Shown one piece after another: positions 41,565 to 53,197 of a DNA stretch of 64,000 nt (position 1 is the first letter of the stretch; each line of letters begins with the position of its first letter). The DNA is taken from contig JAULSN010000004.1 of NCBI GenBank assembly GCA_033439765.1, positions 444,001 to 508,000 of the forward strand, given 5' to 3'. The position numbers and the translations under genes are program-made. A model generated the notes under the pieces. That model had not been told where the DNA came from. It was given only the letters and a program-made list of their open reading frames with translations, and searched no databases. This DNA comes from Lasiosphaeria ovina. Taxonomy: Eukaryota > Ascomycota > Sordariomycetes > Sordariales > Lasiosphaeriaceae.

Positions 41565-44523
41565 GAATGCGGGACGGCGATCAGCCCTGGTCTCGCTGTG
41601 TCTCGCGTGTCGCGCTGTGTCTTGCTCCTCCCGTTCACCTCCTCCGCCGCCGCTGTCTCGTTCGTGGAGTCTCGGTTCGGTTCGTTCTTTTGGTGAGATC
41701 GGGATGGGATGCGCTTTCGTGCCTCGCCCCACCGACGCCGTAGCCGTACTTTTCGTCTGAGTCGTACCCCTCCTTTCCCCTGGGCTAGTGTTTCCTCCGA
41801 ATTATCTCGTCTTGGTCTTTTAGATAACAAAAGACCAGACCAGACCGTGAGGATCTAGCTTCCTCTCCCCGGGCTGCCTCCTCGGGCTCGTCGCTCCTCG
41901 ATGCTGTCGCCCAATGACGCGCCGGCGGATGGCTGTGGTTGGCAGCTGGCGACCGGCCGGCGGAGCCACTGCGTCAAGTCGCACGGTGAGGGGTTGCTTG
42001 GAGCGGGCAGGCGCATGTGAGTGCGAACGAGTGAGTGGGCTTCGGAACCGCCACGCCCAAAGCTTACGGGGAAGGAAAGACACGAACAAGCAAAATAGCA
42101 AAACGAAGGAAAAAAGTCAATTTCTCAATCGAAACAAATTGAAACTAGCCCCGGTGTGCTAGAAATTGCAAGAGGGAAAAGCGGAGGACTGGCAAAACTC
42201 TTTTGCACCTTTCATCCTTTCACGGATTCAACGATGGGCCCTGGCTGGAAGCTGTGACTCGGCACCCGCAAGGCTGCGCCCCTCCTCCCGGTTGGCGACG
42301 GCGAACAGCTGCGTGCAGCTAAAGAGACTGGATGAATTCGCCACTGCCGCACAAGGAAGCGAGCTGAGCCAGCCGTCCAGCCAGTAAGGGAACGCACCCT
42401 CCAAGGGGTGAGAAACAAGAGGGAAGCTGCCCCTCGGCAGTGGGCAGTCCCAAAGGCAAAAAAAAAAGGAGGGGGGCCGCCGGCTGTCGTCTTGCTGACG
42501 ATTGGCAACGGGCGCCCCGTTCGCCGGATGCGTCGCAGGATGATGGAGCTTGGAGACAAGCACAGGTAGGAAGGTAGGCAGGACCAGGGCGTGTGCACAC
42601 AAAAAACACGAATAGATGGTATGCCAATGACAAAAACTCGATTCGGATTCGGATTGAACGGATGAATAGACGGAGGATGCACGGTGATGAGATGGGACGA
42701 TGGAGGCATGAAAAAAGATCGAGACGCGACTGAAGAAAAATAAGAAGGGTGCAGATGGAAGCCGACCGAGAATTATAATAAACAAGCAAAGAGAAAACAC
42801 ACACACGCATACAGCAAGCAACTGGTCGAATCCGGCAGGCTCGCTGCTGCTGCTCCTGTTGAGAGGTAAGCATCCATCCGCCTTGCATCGCATCGCGAAC
42901 CGGTTGCTGCAGCGCGTCGTTTTCCGCGTCCGTCCGCCCGTTGCATGTACACAGACACGTCGGCCAAAGTTTTCGCCTTTGTGCGGGCGTTATAGCACCA
43001 AACCTACAATTCTATGCCCTCCGTTGGATGTATGTTATGCACTGCAGCACTGGGATTATATAACAGCTTTTTTGCCCGTGCATTTTTCGTTGGTTGTTGT
43101 TTGTGCCTGACTGACGTTTGCGAAAAACACCACGGACGATGTGTGCAATGTGCATCGGGGCAGAGTCGTCGTGGACCGTGAAGGGAAAGGGTTGGTTGAA
43201 CACCAACCTGGCTTCTGTACCTCCTATGTAGAAAACCTCGCCTTGACAGACATAGGCACTAATCCACGACCGGAAAATAAATAGAAGATATCCCACGATA
43301 GGCATCTCTACCAGTGTGTGTGTACGATCACGGCTCTGTCCATGGCCTGCTCCTAAAATCTCCTCGTTAGGACATGCACTGCCTGGTTGTTTACGGAGAC
43401 GGAGACGGATACAATGGGATGCTTTGTTCTCGCGCACAAGTCGACATATCATCTGCCATTCATTCCTCGAGTGCAAGTGATGAATCTGATATCAAGCCCA
43501 TCCTCGGTCGACTCAACAGACCAGCCGACTGACACTTGGCCTGCTTGGTGTTGTGCAATAAACTCTCTAACATTCCCTCAATCAAGCAAGCACCTACAGC
43601 ACGCAAATGGTATAATATGTAGAGCCGCAAATAGAAAAAGAAAAGGCCTCGAGACAAGACCATCACCAAGACCATGCGCCGTGCTCCTGCTTTTTGCTTC
43701 GCCGACATTTGCTCGGGTCGGCCGTGTCAGACTGTCAAGTGAGAGCCTACACTAGTTCCTGTTTCTGATCTGGTCTGGTCTGGTCTGGTCTGGTCTGGCC
43801 CGGTGCTGATGACCAAAGCTTCGCATTGTCTGCCAGTGAGTGTCGCTCCGAGACCCCGAGTTGACCAAGCAGCCCGGCAAAAGAATTTAGCTTCTCCCGG
43901 ACGGATCAGTTCCTCGCCAGCTGCTCGCCAACTGCCGGACACTGGGCCAATAGATTTGCAGCCTCCAACTTTTCTCCCCTCGCCCCCTGCTTTGGGCTCG
44001 CTTCGACTGTTCCCGTCCAACCCCCCGATTCACTTGACCACAATTGACTTCGGCCAAGTTCTCCCTGCCCTGCCCACACCAAGGCCTTTTTGCAGCTTTG
44101 AAACAGACCACAAGTTGCGTCTCTTTCGAAGTGAGACGACTGTGGCTAATACAAGTACTTGCACTTGAACATCACGCACACAACAGCCCTCACGTGTTGC
44201 TTGTTCATTGTGATGGTATTCCAGTTGGAGTCTAGTTGTACACTTTTTCAGGTAAGGTATGTCGTAAAATGTGGAAATAAAAAGTCCCATATGTTTGATC
44301 CCCATGACCCCATTAAAAGAAAAAAGAAGAAGTCGACCAAGGTTACCTTTTTGCCCCAGTGGAACCGTTTTTCCAAAACCCCAAAAATTGCCGGCTGTCA
44401 ATCGGACACACGACGTCGGTGCCCAGTTCTAGCCATGCAAGCCATCAAGGCCGTTCATCAAGTACACGCTCCAAAGCAAGGAGTCCATCCGTTAACGCCA
44501 AAGCTCAATCGTACAGGCAGTGT
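41565..44523. other. 3-kb intergenic region
   Basis: The left ~300 bases are the leader and promoter of the BTB gene (pyrimidine-rich on the plus strand). A (TGGTC)n repeat lies at 43771-43797. Long open frames at 42212-42893 on the minus strand exist in all three frames at once, which argues against coding. Nothing else recognisable. Confidence 0.5.
43771..43797. repeat. TGGTC pentanucleotide repeat
   Basis: Five uninterrupted TGGTC units between genes. Confidence 0.9.
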
Positions 44524-45471
44524 TCAGCTCATGTCCATCTCGACAGACGTGACGGCAGGTATAGGCTTTGTGAAAGTGGGTGCCACCTCTAGAGGTTTGG
44601 GTGTTTCGGTGGCTACCATGGTGTCGGTGTTGTCGAAGACGGGCGGGGACGTTTTGAGGTTTTGGAGGGCGCCCTCGACTGTCTTGCTGACGAGTCGGCC
44701 TTGCCGGAGGTTTTCGGCGAATAGGAAGTAGCCCTCGTTCGCTTCAACCAGGTAGGATTGCAACCCGCGACTTTCCAGCCGGATCTGAGCGTTGGTGATG
44801 GAGTAGTGGTTCTCGATGTAGCGGGCCCAACCACGAGCGGCTGCTTGGATGTGTTCTTCGTCGCTGATTCGGCTCCAGCCAATGCCAAGATGTAATGTGA
44901 AGTCGTCTACGATTGGCTGTGCGAGGGAATCCGAGGACGCGGCCATTGGGTTGGCAACATCTCGAGCGGGACTTGATCGTCGGCTTAAAGAGTTTTTGTT
45001 TGCGCCATTGCCCATATCAAGCCGTTGCGATTTGTGGCTTCTGAGAGACGGCCGTTCCCGGGAAAGTTGATCGCGTACAAGGAGGGCAGCTTCGGTCTTG
45101 CGCGTCTCTTCAGCGGCGGCTTTTTCCTCGACCCACGTGCCGGATTGGCTGGTGGCATCAATGACATAGCCCGTAGTCTTTTTGATGAGGGTCATGCCGG
45201 GGCCGTACGTCCATTCGTCCTCGGACTCTTTGATGACTGGTGGCTCGACGACCTTTTGTGGAGGGTCGAGATTCACGGCAGCCTCGTCTCTGGATCTCTT
45301 ACGCCCAGCGAGTGATGAGCTTCGGACGAGCTGTTGAGGCCACGAGACTGACTGACTGAACGATGAAGCATGGTGTGGCAGGAAGGTCCTGCCGAAGGGA
45401 ACTTGATGAATAGCCTGAGGCTGCATGGCTAGAACAGGCGACGATGCGTAGGTGCGATCGAACGACGGCAT
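44524..45471 (-). CDS. uncharacterised 315-aa protein
   Basis: Single exon from the ATG at 45471 (MPSFDRTYASSPVLAMQPQA). I do not recognise the family. The N-terminal half is disordered with a basic patch (LAGRKRSRDEAA) that could act as a nuclear localisation signal. WTYGPGMTLIKKTTGYVIDA at about 88-107 looks like a short conserved motif. The best ordered region is about 195-265: DDFTLHLGIGWSRISDEE, AAARGWARYIENHYSI, LESRGLQSYLVEANEGYFLF, a mixed alpha/beta pattern with several Trp and Tyr. The tail is Thr/Pro-rich. The composition suggests a nuclear regulatory protein restricted to filamentous fungi; that is inference. The codon use resembles the neighbouring genes, and the frame is much longer than the shadows around it. 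Confidence 0.68.
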   Translation of the reverse strand: MPSFDRTYASSPVLAMQPQAIHQVPFGRTFLPHHASSFSQSVSWPQQLVRSSSLAGRKRSRDEAAVNLDPPQKVVEPPVIKESEDEWTYGPGMTLIKKTTGYVIDATSQSGTWVEEKAAAEETRKTEAALLVRDQLSRERPSLRSHKSQRLDMGNGANKNSLSRRSSPARDVANPMAASSDSLAQPIVDDFTLHLGIGWSRISDEEHIQAAARGWARYIENHYSITNAQIRLESRGLQSYLVEANEGYFLFAENLRQGRLVSKTVEGALQNLKTSPPVFDNTDTMVATETPKPLEVAPTFTKPIPAVTSVEMDMS

Positions 45472-46973
45472 GATTTAAGATTTGTTCAGCCCTAGATGAG
45501 TGTGTAAGACGGTGCTAGATGCACGTGAACTGACACTGGTCAGATCAGCGAGTTAGGTGGGTGCTGTGCTATGTTGTTAGGGAGACGAGGTCTGCACGGC
45601 AAATAAGGCACGTCAAGATGGACAAGGAGTGGCCAGGGTGTTGACAAGACAGTTGGCCAGAAGAGAGGAGCGGGCTGCTACGAGTCCGAGCTGATGGGTC
45701 GATTGATGAGGATAATATGGAAGAAAGAAGGGAGAAGAGGTGAAGAGGGAGGATGGCGAGGACGAGGACGAGGACGAGGAGCGAGGACGAGGAGCGAGGA
45801 GCGAGGAATGCGTTGTAGACGGCACAGCAGGGGAGGACGTCGACGAGAGTGTAGGCGAGTCCGGTGTTAGTAGGCTGTTGAGGTCGAAAACGGATTGAAG
45901 AGTTTAGGTGAAAGGAAGGCTACGAGAGGACACAAGGGGGAATGGGAACGGGAATATATGTGTGAGAAAAGATGGTGGTTGAGGAGAGGAGGTGGAAACT
46001 AAAGACAGATGCAGGCGGCGAAACGGGTGTGTGAGAGGAAGCAGAGAAAGACGGCCGGCAGCCGTGAGGCAGACAAAAGACAATCGGAGCTGATGCTATG
46101 GAGCGGTAACTCTCCAGAGAGTGAGACCAGAGCCAGACCACCATTGGCTGTGGTTCGGAAGTGGATCCCGATCGACGGCTCAACGCTGTGATAGGTGGGT
46201 TGGTTCTCGTGCCCGGCCAGGTCGCGCGGAAAATGCCATTGGGCCGTATGCGGCTAGATCGGCTTGCCCCATGCACGCCATGGTTGCTCCTCGCTTTGGC
46301 TGCCAAGGTTCCTGGCCGCCCCCGCTTCTGCCTGCTGCCCCGTGCGAGCTCCAGTCAGCGCTCGTTAAGTTCTGCACGCCCAGAGTCTGATTGTGCCACC
46401 TCCCCACCACCTTTATCGCCCAATCCGATGTCTCCCTTCCAGATGGTTCTCTAAATCCACACCGTGCATTCTTGTGCAGACACCGCCCCGGGCTAGCAGC
46501 TGACATAATGAGCAAGCGGTGTGCTGATTCGCTCTTGCCCCGTTGCATTGACCAGCCACAATTTTATGCAAGGTTGTGCAGGTCTCGCCTCCTGCCTCCT
46601 CTTTCTTCGGGCAAAAGACGGTGTCTCATGCCGAACTTGGGGAGCAGGGCAATGGCGGCAAGCAAGGTGCGTTTGTGGGGTGGACGTGGAACCCACACAT
46701 CTGTCTGGTCAAGCTTCGGATTCCGTTCGGGCTGCTGGAAGCCTGACTTGAAGTGGCTTACATAGCGTTTTTGAGACGGATCTTGATGAATTATTTTATT
46801 TCCGTACAAATACTTTCTGCGAGCCTTTAATCTTGTGGGGCTTCAGCCAGAACGTTATCGGAAGCAAAGCCATATTTTGGCTTTAGGAATATTTACATCT
46901 ACCGTCTCGCGTGAGGACTCCCCGTCTCGCTATTACTGTACCTCCTGTGACACCTTGGAGGCTCCTTGCATCT
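45472..46973. other. intergenic
   Basis: Leader and promoter of the 315-aa protein gene on the left, with a purine-rich GAGGAC repeat at 45757-45800. On the right is the 3' flank of the three-exon gene. No supported coding region. Confidence 0.5.
45757..45804. repeat. GAGGAC/GAGGAGC purine repeat
   Basis: Tandem degenerate hexamers about 330 bases upstream of the ATG of the minus-strand 315-aa protein gene. Confidence 0.8.
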
Positions 46974-48278
46974 TCAAGTGATTCGCGGTGATGGCGGCGG
47001 CTCCGCATGGGATCCTCCAGAGTCCAACTCCCTCGATGCCTGCTCAAACAAGACCGAGTCGTCTGTGTTCTCGATTCCTCCATATAAGCCCCTGAATCCG
47101 GGAGTTTGCAGTCCAGGCGGGCTTAGATGGCGCCCTCTGGCCCTCCGCCGCAACCGGCCTGTCGTAGGTGTGCCGAGCGGGTATGGAGGTAGACGCCGAG
47201 CAGGTACCGTGTAAGAACCGCTCAGACGGCTCTGATGACGGGTCTCTGGCAGATTCTGTGGGGTCTGTGGCTGCGACGAAGCCGGGAGAGAATCATCGTA
47301 AATCTGGAAACCGGCGGGGCTCCTAGGCATCGATAACGGCGACGAACGCGGGCTGCCCTGCGGAATCGGTTGGATCGGTGGATCATGGCGTTCGTCTCTC
47401 AAAGCATGATAAAATCTCATACTGCTGCCCTCGGCTTCCCGGAGCTAATAAACCATCAGCACTTCGCGCCAGAAACGCAGGGGATATAAGTCCATCCTAC
47501 ATGAGCAAGAGAACGGAGACTTTCGGCACGCCGTAGAAATGACTGACGGTCTGGTGTGGAGACTTCTTGTCCAGGTACCTGATGCACTGGATCAGAATGA
47601 ACCCAATCTTCCGGTACGTTCACTGGATCCGGAACCTGGTGACAACTGTCAGAAACTTCAAAACCTTGCTTGAGGTACGAGATGACGGAAAGTAAGACGG
47701 CTAATAGGAAGGGATCTAACAGCAGTCCGTCCCGATGGAGTCGATAAACCATATCTTGCCCGCGTCTGCTCCCTCGTTTGCCGGGGAGTTGGAGTACTGT
47801 CAAGGTCCGATGTGTCTGGTTCGCGGCCCGGACTAACAGACATCTCGGCCGGCGCGAGACGTCTGGGCGTCAGCGAAAGGCGCCTAGCGCTCGAAGACAT
47901 GGCGATTGAGTCAAGGCCGTCGGCAGGGCCGTCACTCATGTCCTGCCGCATGTCTCGTCTACGGGGCAGCTCGGGTAGTGGCAGGATCTCCTCCCTTCTC
48001 TGCTCGGAGGTCGACTCGTTCGGCGGATCTATCGCGCGAAGGCGCTCCCTAGAACGCGAGATAATTGCCTCTTTCTGTTTGTCGTAACCTGCCTCTGCGG
48101 ATAACCTGGCCGACTTGCCAGCCCGATTCACTGGTTCTTGGGACGCCTCTCTTGCAACTGGATCTGGCTGGGTGACGGGAGGCTGCGCTGCCAAGAATTT
48201 CTGGAATCGACGGCGGTTCTCGACCTCCCTCACCTCTGCCATGGTCAAAGAGATGACCGTCGGAGTAAGGCGTAGCAT
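46974..48278 (-). CDS. uncharacterised 396-aa protein, three exons
   Basis: Minus-strand exons proposed: 48278-47679, 47635-47501 and 47429-46974. The joins are GTACCT...CACCAG (44 nt, with CTGAC branch site) and GTAGGA...CCGAG (71 nt), and frame is kept throughout. The start is MLRLTPTVISLTMAEVREVE; a second ATG at 48241 (MAEVREVENRRRFQ) is equally likely. The first exon is charged and disordered, with SSSARRLSLTPRRLAPAEMS. The last exon has RFYHALRDERHDPP, then SYTVPARRLPPYPLGTP, and SPPGLQTPGFRGLYGGIEN, which look like conserved short motifs. No domain is recognised and the middle exon is the least secure: another frame there reads a hydrophobic LLLDPFLLAVLLSVISYL stretch that my model skips. 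If that is coding, the protein would be membrane-anchored. Confidence 0.5.
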
Positions 48279-50606
48279 TGTGCTAGCAGTTCAACGGGGA
48301 GTTTGGCTGGTGAATGCTGCTATACCGGGGATGTATCGCAACGAAGTCACAGCTCCAACGGGCCAGGAAGGAGAGGTGTCTAGGGCACCACCCGCCCGGA
48401 AAAGGCCAGGCCATGAGACACGGCAAATGCGTCTTAGAGCAGGAACTCTGATCAGACTGCAGAGCTTAAAAAGCTGCAATGGCAGTCACTGGCCTGCAGT
48501 TGCAACGGCCCGAGGAAGGGAGAAGAGTAACGGAAGGTAGGTACAGGAAAGAGCAGTGAGCATCTGGCGCATGCCACAGGCACACACGCAATGCTTCATC
48601 TACGGTTTCTGAAAACATGGAGCCCGAGTGTTTCTCAATTCCTACTAGAAGTTATTGGCGGAGAGGTACCTGGAGGGCAAGGAACTCTGATGTGTCTTAC
48701 TGCATACCTAGTAATAAACTAATAACAGTGTTTTGTGTTTTTCCCAAACAGATGTCCTGCAGTATACCTACCTAGGTACTTACCTTACCCACCATGCTTT
48801 ATGTACCTACCTCGCCAGACATGCTGAATCGAAGCATCACGCTGTGCTGCTGGGCACGTGTACAAGGCACCTCATGTATGTATCTTGGATGGCCGGCGGT
48901 TTAATCCGAGATCCGCAAGTTCGATGGAAGAACGTAACTGAAGCAGGCAGTGCGGATAAGTCGTGACACTTCTCCAAGTGCCAGCCTTATCCGGGCCCAG
49001 TGAAATCCAACGACGGAGACTCGACTGCAATTAATACACTTAATGTAAAGGATGGGAAGCACCCACCACCGGGAAAGCGATATTGGCAGCCAATTCCCCA
49101 GACTTGGAAATTGGCCCTCTGACTGGTCGTCTGATTTGGTTGATGTCCCATTTGTCGTGTTGGGAGCAGGGAATCCTCCAAAGCGGGCAGGTCGCCCAGC
49201 AGAGACCCATCAGAGGCCAAGTTAGTTCCATCCATGGATCGATCATATGAGGTGTTCTCGGCCCCGAGCTTCTAGTCGGGTCATAGATGGTCTTGCTGCG
49301 TAGTCACTGCACAAGTCAAGTGCATCCTGGCTCTGGCACGCATGAGGTATTTGATGAATTGGATAGCATTGGATAGGGCGTTTTATTTTCACGAACCGTG
49401 AGATGCCTGGAAAGACGGAAACTGTGAGACAACTCGAGGGAGGCGTGGTGGACTTGCTCGCCAATTGACGAATACGTCAGTTCTGGGGCTCTGTGCGGCA
49501 GCCATTTCTGAGCTCTTTTTTTTTTTGCGACGTCCAATTTCTTGGCCAGATGGATCGCTCCGCTAAAACGATTGCTACCGACCAGACACCAGTCGCTACA
49601 CCACCTACCCTTTAGGTTGCGAAGGTTAAGGTAGCTTTTTGGCCCACGGGACACGTCCGCATTTCCCTCCACCAGCAGCACCAAGCAGCAGAACCGGGCA
49701 GCCAGAAAAACGACCCAATTGTGAGACAACGAACGAACCCTCCATGCTCCGCACTTGAACGCACCTTTATTTTTCCGCTCGCCGTGGATACCGAGCCAGT
49801 AACGTAACCTGTGCTGGCCGCCCAAGTGCCGAGTCCCAACGGCCCCGGGCAAGCAGCAGCAGCAGCAGTTGCAGCATCAGCTCCGAGCCCAAAAGACTGC
49901 CCGCTTCCTGCCGACACCGAGTACTGTATATCTACATACGGATACCCACCGCCCTGCACACTACCTGATATTGCATCTTTGGCAGCACGCTGTACCCGGC
50001 TACGTGTGCGAGGTCACAGCGACCAAGCAAGCATCCTGGAAACCGCCGCCCACGTCTCTCTATCCGTAGTGACGAAACCACGTTCGCACACTAATTGCCC
50101 AGCCCAGGTGCTATCGACGACCGTCGCCTGCCACTGCACCTGCACCTCACCTGCACCTTCTCCACCTGCTCTGCTGCCCCTACCAACGAGGCGCAGAGAG
50201 GTCGACCTGCCATCCCCGCTCGCTTCCAAGCCCCCGAGGCTCAACGACGCAAAGCTGAGCGGCTGCCAGGTACCTCCCCTGCCCAATGCCCAAGGCGTGG
50301 TAGTGGACAGTGGAGGCCAGGCTTGCCAAAAGACAGAGTAAAGAATACTCGTTGCTGCATTCCGTGCCCGGAGCCATTGACACGACAGCATCCGACCGGT
50401 CATTGACGCCCGACCTCGTTCCTGTCTTCCGCGGCCGCCGCACCCGATCCCGCCTGCGGCCGCCTAGCTACTCATTCCAATACCCCCCCGACGCTCGGCC
50501 GTATGCCCTTCGTCAGGACGCTCTTCGACCGCCACCTTCTCCTGGTGCCTCCCGGTGACGTCGCCCGTGTCACCAGCGCCCTTCGCGGGGCCTTAGCTTC
50601 AACAAG
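48279..50606. other. divergent 2.3-kb spacer, includes PDK1 leader
   Basis: Shared by two outward-facing genes. One perfect TACCTAGGTA palindrome lies at 48769. CAG repeats lie at 49854-49871. From about 49800 to 50606 the plus strand is C-rich with long open frames, which I read as a long 5' leader of the kinase gene, possibly with upstream ORFs, not as a separate gene. Confidence 0.5.
48769..48778. promoter_or_regulatory. palindromic decamer TACCTAGGTA
   Basis: Third exact copy of the palindrome, about 490 bases before the start of the minus-strand 396-aa protein gene and 1.8 kb before the kinase start. Function is unknown. Confidence 0.3.
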
Positions 50607-53197
50607 ATGAACGGCGACCTCAGCCTGTCCCGAGCTCTCGGGGGCCTGCGGATCGCAAACCCCGACGACTCGTCGCCCAGCCCCTCGCGAGAGGCTTCGT
50701 TGGGCCCCGATGAGTTCCCAGGGAGCCAGTCGACTCCGACGGCCGAGGAACCCCGCGACGCCTTCCCTCGTACACCGCAACCTGTCGGACCACAGATGAC
50801 GAGCGAAGAGCCCCCACGTCACACATACGAATCCGCTGCTGCAATACTCAAGACAGCGCAAAACAACCTTAATGCTGCACGGGGGTATTCGAATCCTCCC
50901 AGCTCCGTCGATAACTACCCCCAACCACAGTATCTAACATATCAAGCAACAAATGGGAACCTTTCCCCGCCTACAACTCCTCTCCCAACGCCGAGTCCGG
51001 CCACGGAGCGGAGCCAGCAGGGGGCACCGTACGCGGGTCTCAGGACTGACCCGTCCCGAACTTCAGCGTATGGAGTACCTTCAAGAAGCGGCTCCAGATC
51101 AGACGCCGCTAGCTTGGCACAAATACCATCTCGAGAAACGAGCCGGTCGCACCAGGCTGCCAGTCGAATAGGGGCAGCGCCTCCTGGAAACAATGGCCCA
51201 AGCGGTCCAATGCCACCTAGGAGAAGCTCTAAAGGGATGGGGGTCGGATATGGCTCGGTCCCAGGCGTTCCGTATGCCCCGTCCAACGGCAGTTACGTGC
51301 CTGATATGCAGCCACTAGCCAGCAGCGAAGATTGGAAAGATCGGGGTGCTGCAGTGAGCATGAGGAAGGAGGTCGACGCGGAAGGGAGAATGGTGATCAA
51401 ATCGGTCAAGAAGGGGGTACGGGACTTTTCGTTTGGCCGAGTACTCGGAGAGGGGTCCTACAGCACCGTCTATCTTGCCACAGACCGCCAAACACTACGA
51501 GAATACGCGGTCAAGGTGCTCGAGAAGAAGCACATCATCAAGGAGAAGAAGATCAAGTATGTCAACATCGAGAAGAACACGCTAAACCGGCTCACGGAGC
51601 ATCCAGGCATCGTCCGGCTCTACTACACATTTCAAGACGAGGCCTCGCTCTACTACGTCCTGGATCTATGTAATGGCGGGGAGCTGCTTGGTGTTTTGAA
51701 GAAGACGGGGACATTCGATGTCGAGTGCACGAGGTTCTACGGCGCGCAGATATTGGACGCAATAGCGTACATGCACTCACGCGGAGTGATTCATCGCGAT
51801 CTCAAACCTGAAAATGTGCTCTTGGACGACCAGATGCACGTCAAGATCACCGACTTTGGCACTGCTAAGCTGTTGCCCGATCCCCGAGATCCTAGGCCAC
51901 CGCCAGAGGACGCCTCCGGGCCGAACGGCGCGCATGACGACAATAGGACTGCCTCCTTTGTCGGTACGGCCGAGTACGTGAGCCCTGAGCTCCTGACAGA
52001 CAAGTCTGCGGGGAAGCCCAGCGATTTATGGGCGTTTGGGTGCATCATATATCAGCTGCTCGTGGGCCGCCCGCCTTTCAAAGCGGCCACCGAGTACCTA
52101 ACATTCCAGAAGATCGTGGGCCTTGAGTACGAGTTCCCTGCCGGCTTCCCCCCCGCAGCTCGCGATCTTGTCGAGCGATGTCTCGTGTTGGACCCCAATC
52201 GCCGCCTGACGGTGGAGCACATTAAAAACCACGAGTTCTTTGACGGCCAGCAGTTTGGCAAGGAACTGTGGAGGGTTAAGGCCCCGCGTCTTCGGCCGTA
52301 CGTGCCACCGACTCAGGAGCCTAATATCATACAGCTGAACGGTGTTTCCTCTGGCTCGCCTAAGCCAATCACAACATCTCGGGCCCCTCAAGCAACAGCC
52401 AATGGGTCGAGGCCAGCGCGGATCATCACGGAATTGCCGCCGCCTACGCAACTAGATATCGAATGGTCACCCGTGCTGACAAGGAACAACGAGAGGATTT
52501 TGAGGCTCGGCGACTTGATGGTGATATCCTCTCCTATTCCGAACAGCCCTCATGGACGGAGCGAGAGTGACGGGCACAAGAAGCTATCCCGTTTCTTTGG
52601 CGGCAGCACGACTAAGAAACGGCAGCGGCTTGTCATGATTACCTCGGGTGGGCGCATCGTCCTTGCTCCGTCTGGTGGAGAGGAGAAGCGGGCGAAGCAG
52701 GAGATCTCGCTACTTGCCCCGGACTGTGTGTGGAAGAGTCAAATCGACGCAAAGGGCCAACCAGTCTTTTGCGTCGACACAGTGAGTTACAACTGTCTTT
52801 TCCAAATCCTGAGCGCGAACTGACCAGTGTCCAGGGTGGTGTGCATTACACGTTCGAGGAGCCCAAGTCATCGCAGACTGAGGGTGCAAAGTTTTCTGTC
52901 GACGACTGGATAGAGTCGTTGGAGCGGGCCAAAGACCTGGCCATATCACAAAACCTGGTCGGATCTTTCAGCAACGATAACGGATTTGGCGACATGTCGT
53001 CGGACATGTCGAGCCCGGCGAGTACAATGGGGGGGAGGTCAACCTTTCCGGAGGGCTTCAGCGTCTCGGACCGGGCGGGCCGCAACCATCCCAGTAGAAG
53101 CCAGGCAAGCTTGGAGGATACGACCCTGGTGAAGCGCAACCGCTTTAGCAAGCGACAGTCCAAGACCGGGCTGGGCGGGTTGGGGGCGGCTTTCTGA
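50607..53197 (+). CDS. PKH1: PDK1-type serine/threonine kinase (Pkh1/2, Ksg1 homologue)
   Basis: Exons are 50607-52781 and 52835-53197 (intron GTGAGT...TCCAG, 53 nt), giving 845 aa. Residues 1-265 are disordered and Ser/Pro-rich. The kinase domain spans about 272-545: GEGSYSTVYLA (ATP loop), YAVKVLEKKHI (catalytic Lys), IHRDLKPENVLL (catalytic loop), DFGTAK (metal-binding Asp) and VGTAEYVSPELL (activation segment). The AEYVSPELL form and YVNIEKNTLNRL (helix C) are typical of PDK1. A C-terminal PH domain at about 620-770 is split by the intron (KRQRLVMITSGGRIVLAP then GGVHYTFEEP, DDWIESLERAKDL). In the family this kinase phosphorylates the activation loop of AGC kinases (Ypk, Sch9, Pkc1) at the plasma membrane in response to sphingolipids, controlling cell integrity. 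This fits the ceramidase gene only as a shared pathway, not as physical linkage. Confidence 0.92.

Noticed and set aside
42212..42893. Three overlapping long frames on the minus strand between genes
   Set aside because: All three frames are open together, which reflects lack of stop codons by composition and not coding.
49811..50341. 176-aa plus-strand frame before the kinase
   Set aside because: Low-complexity Ala/Pro/Ser composition without any recognisable domain; more likely leader sequence.
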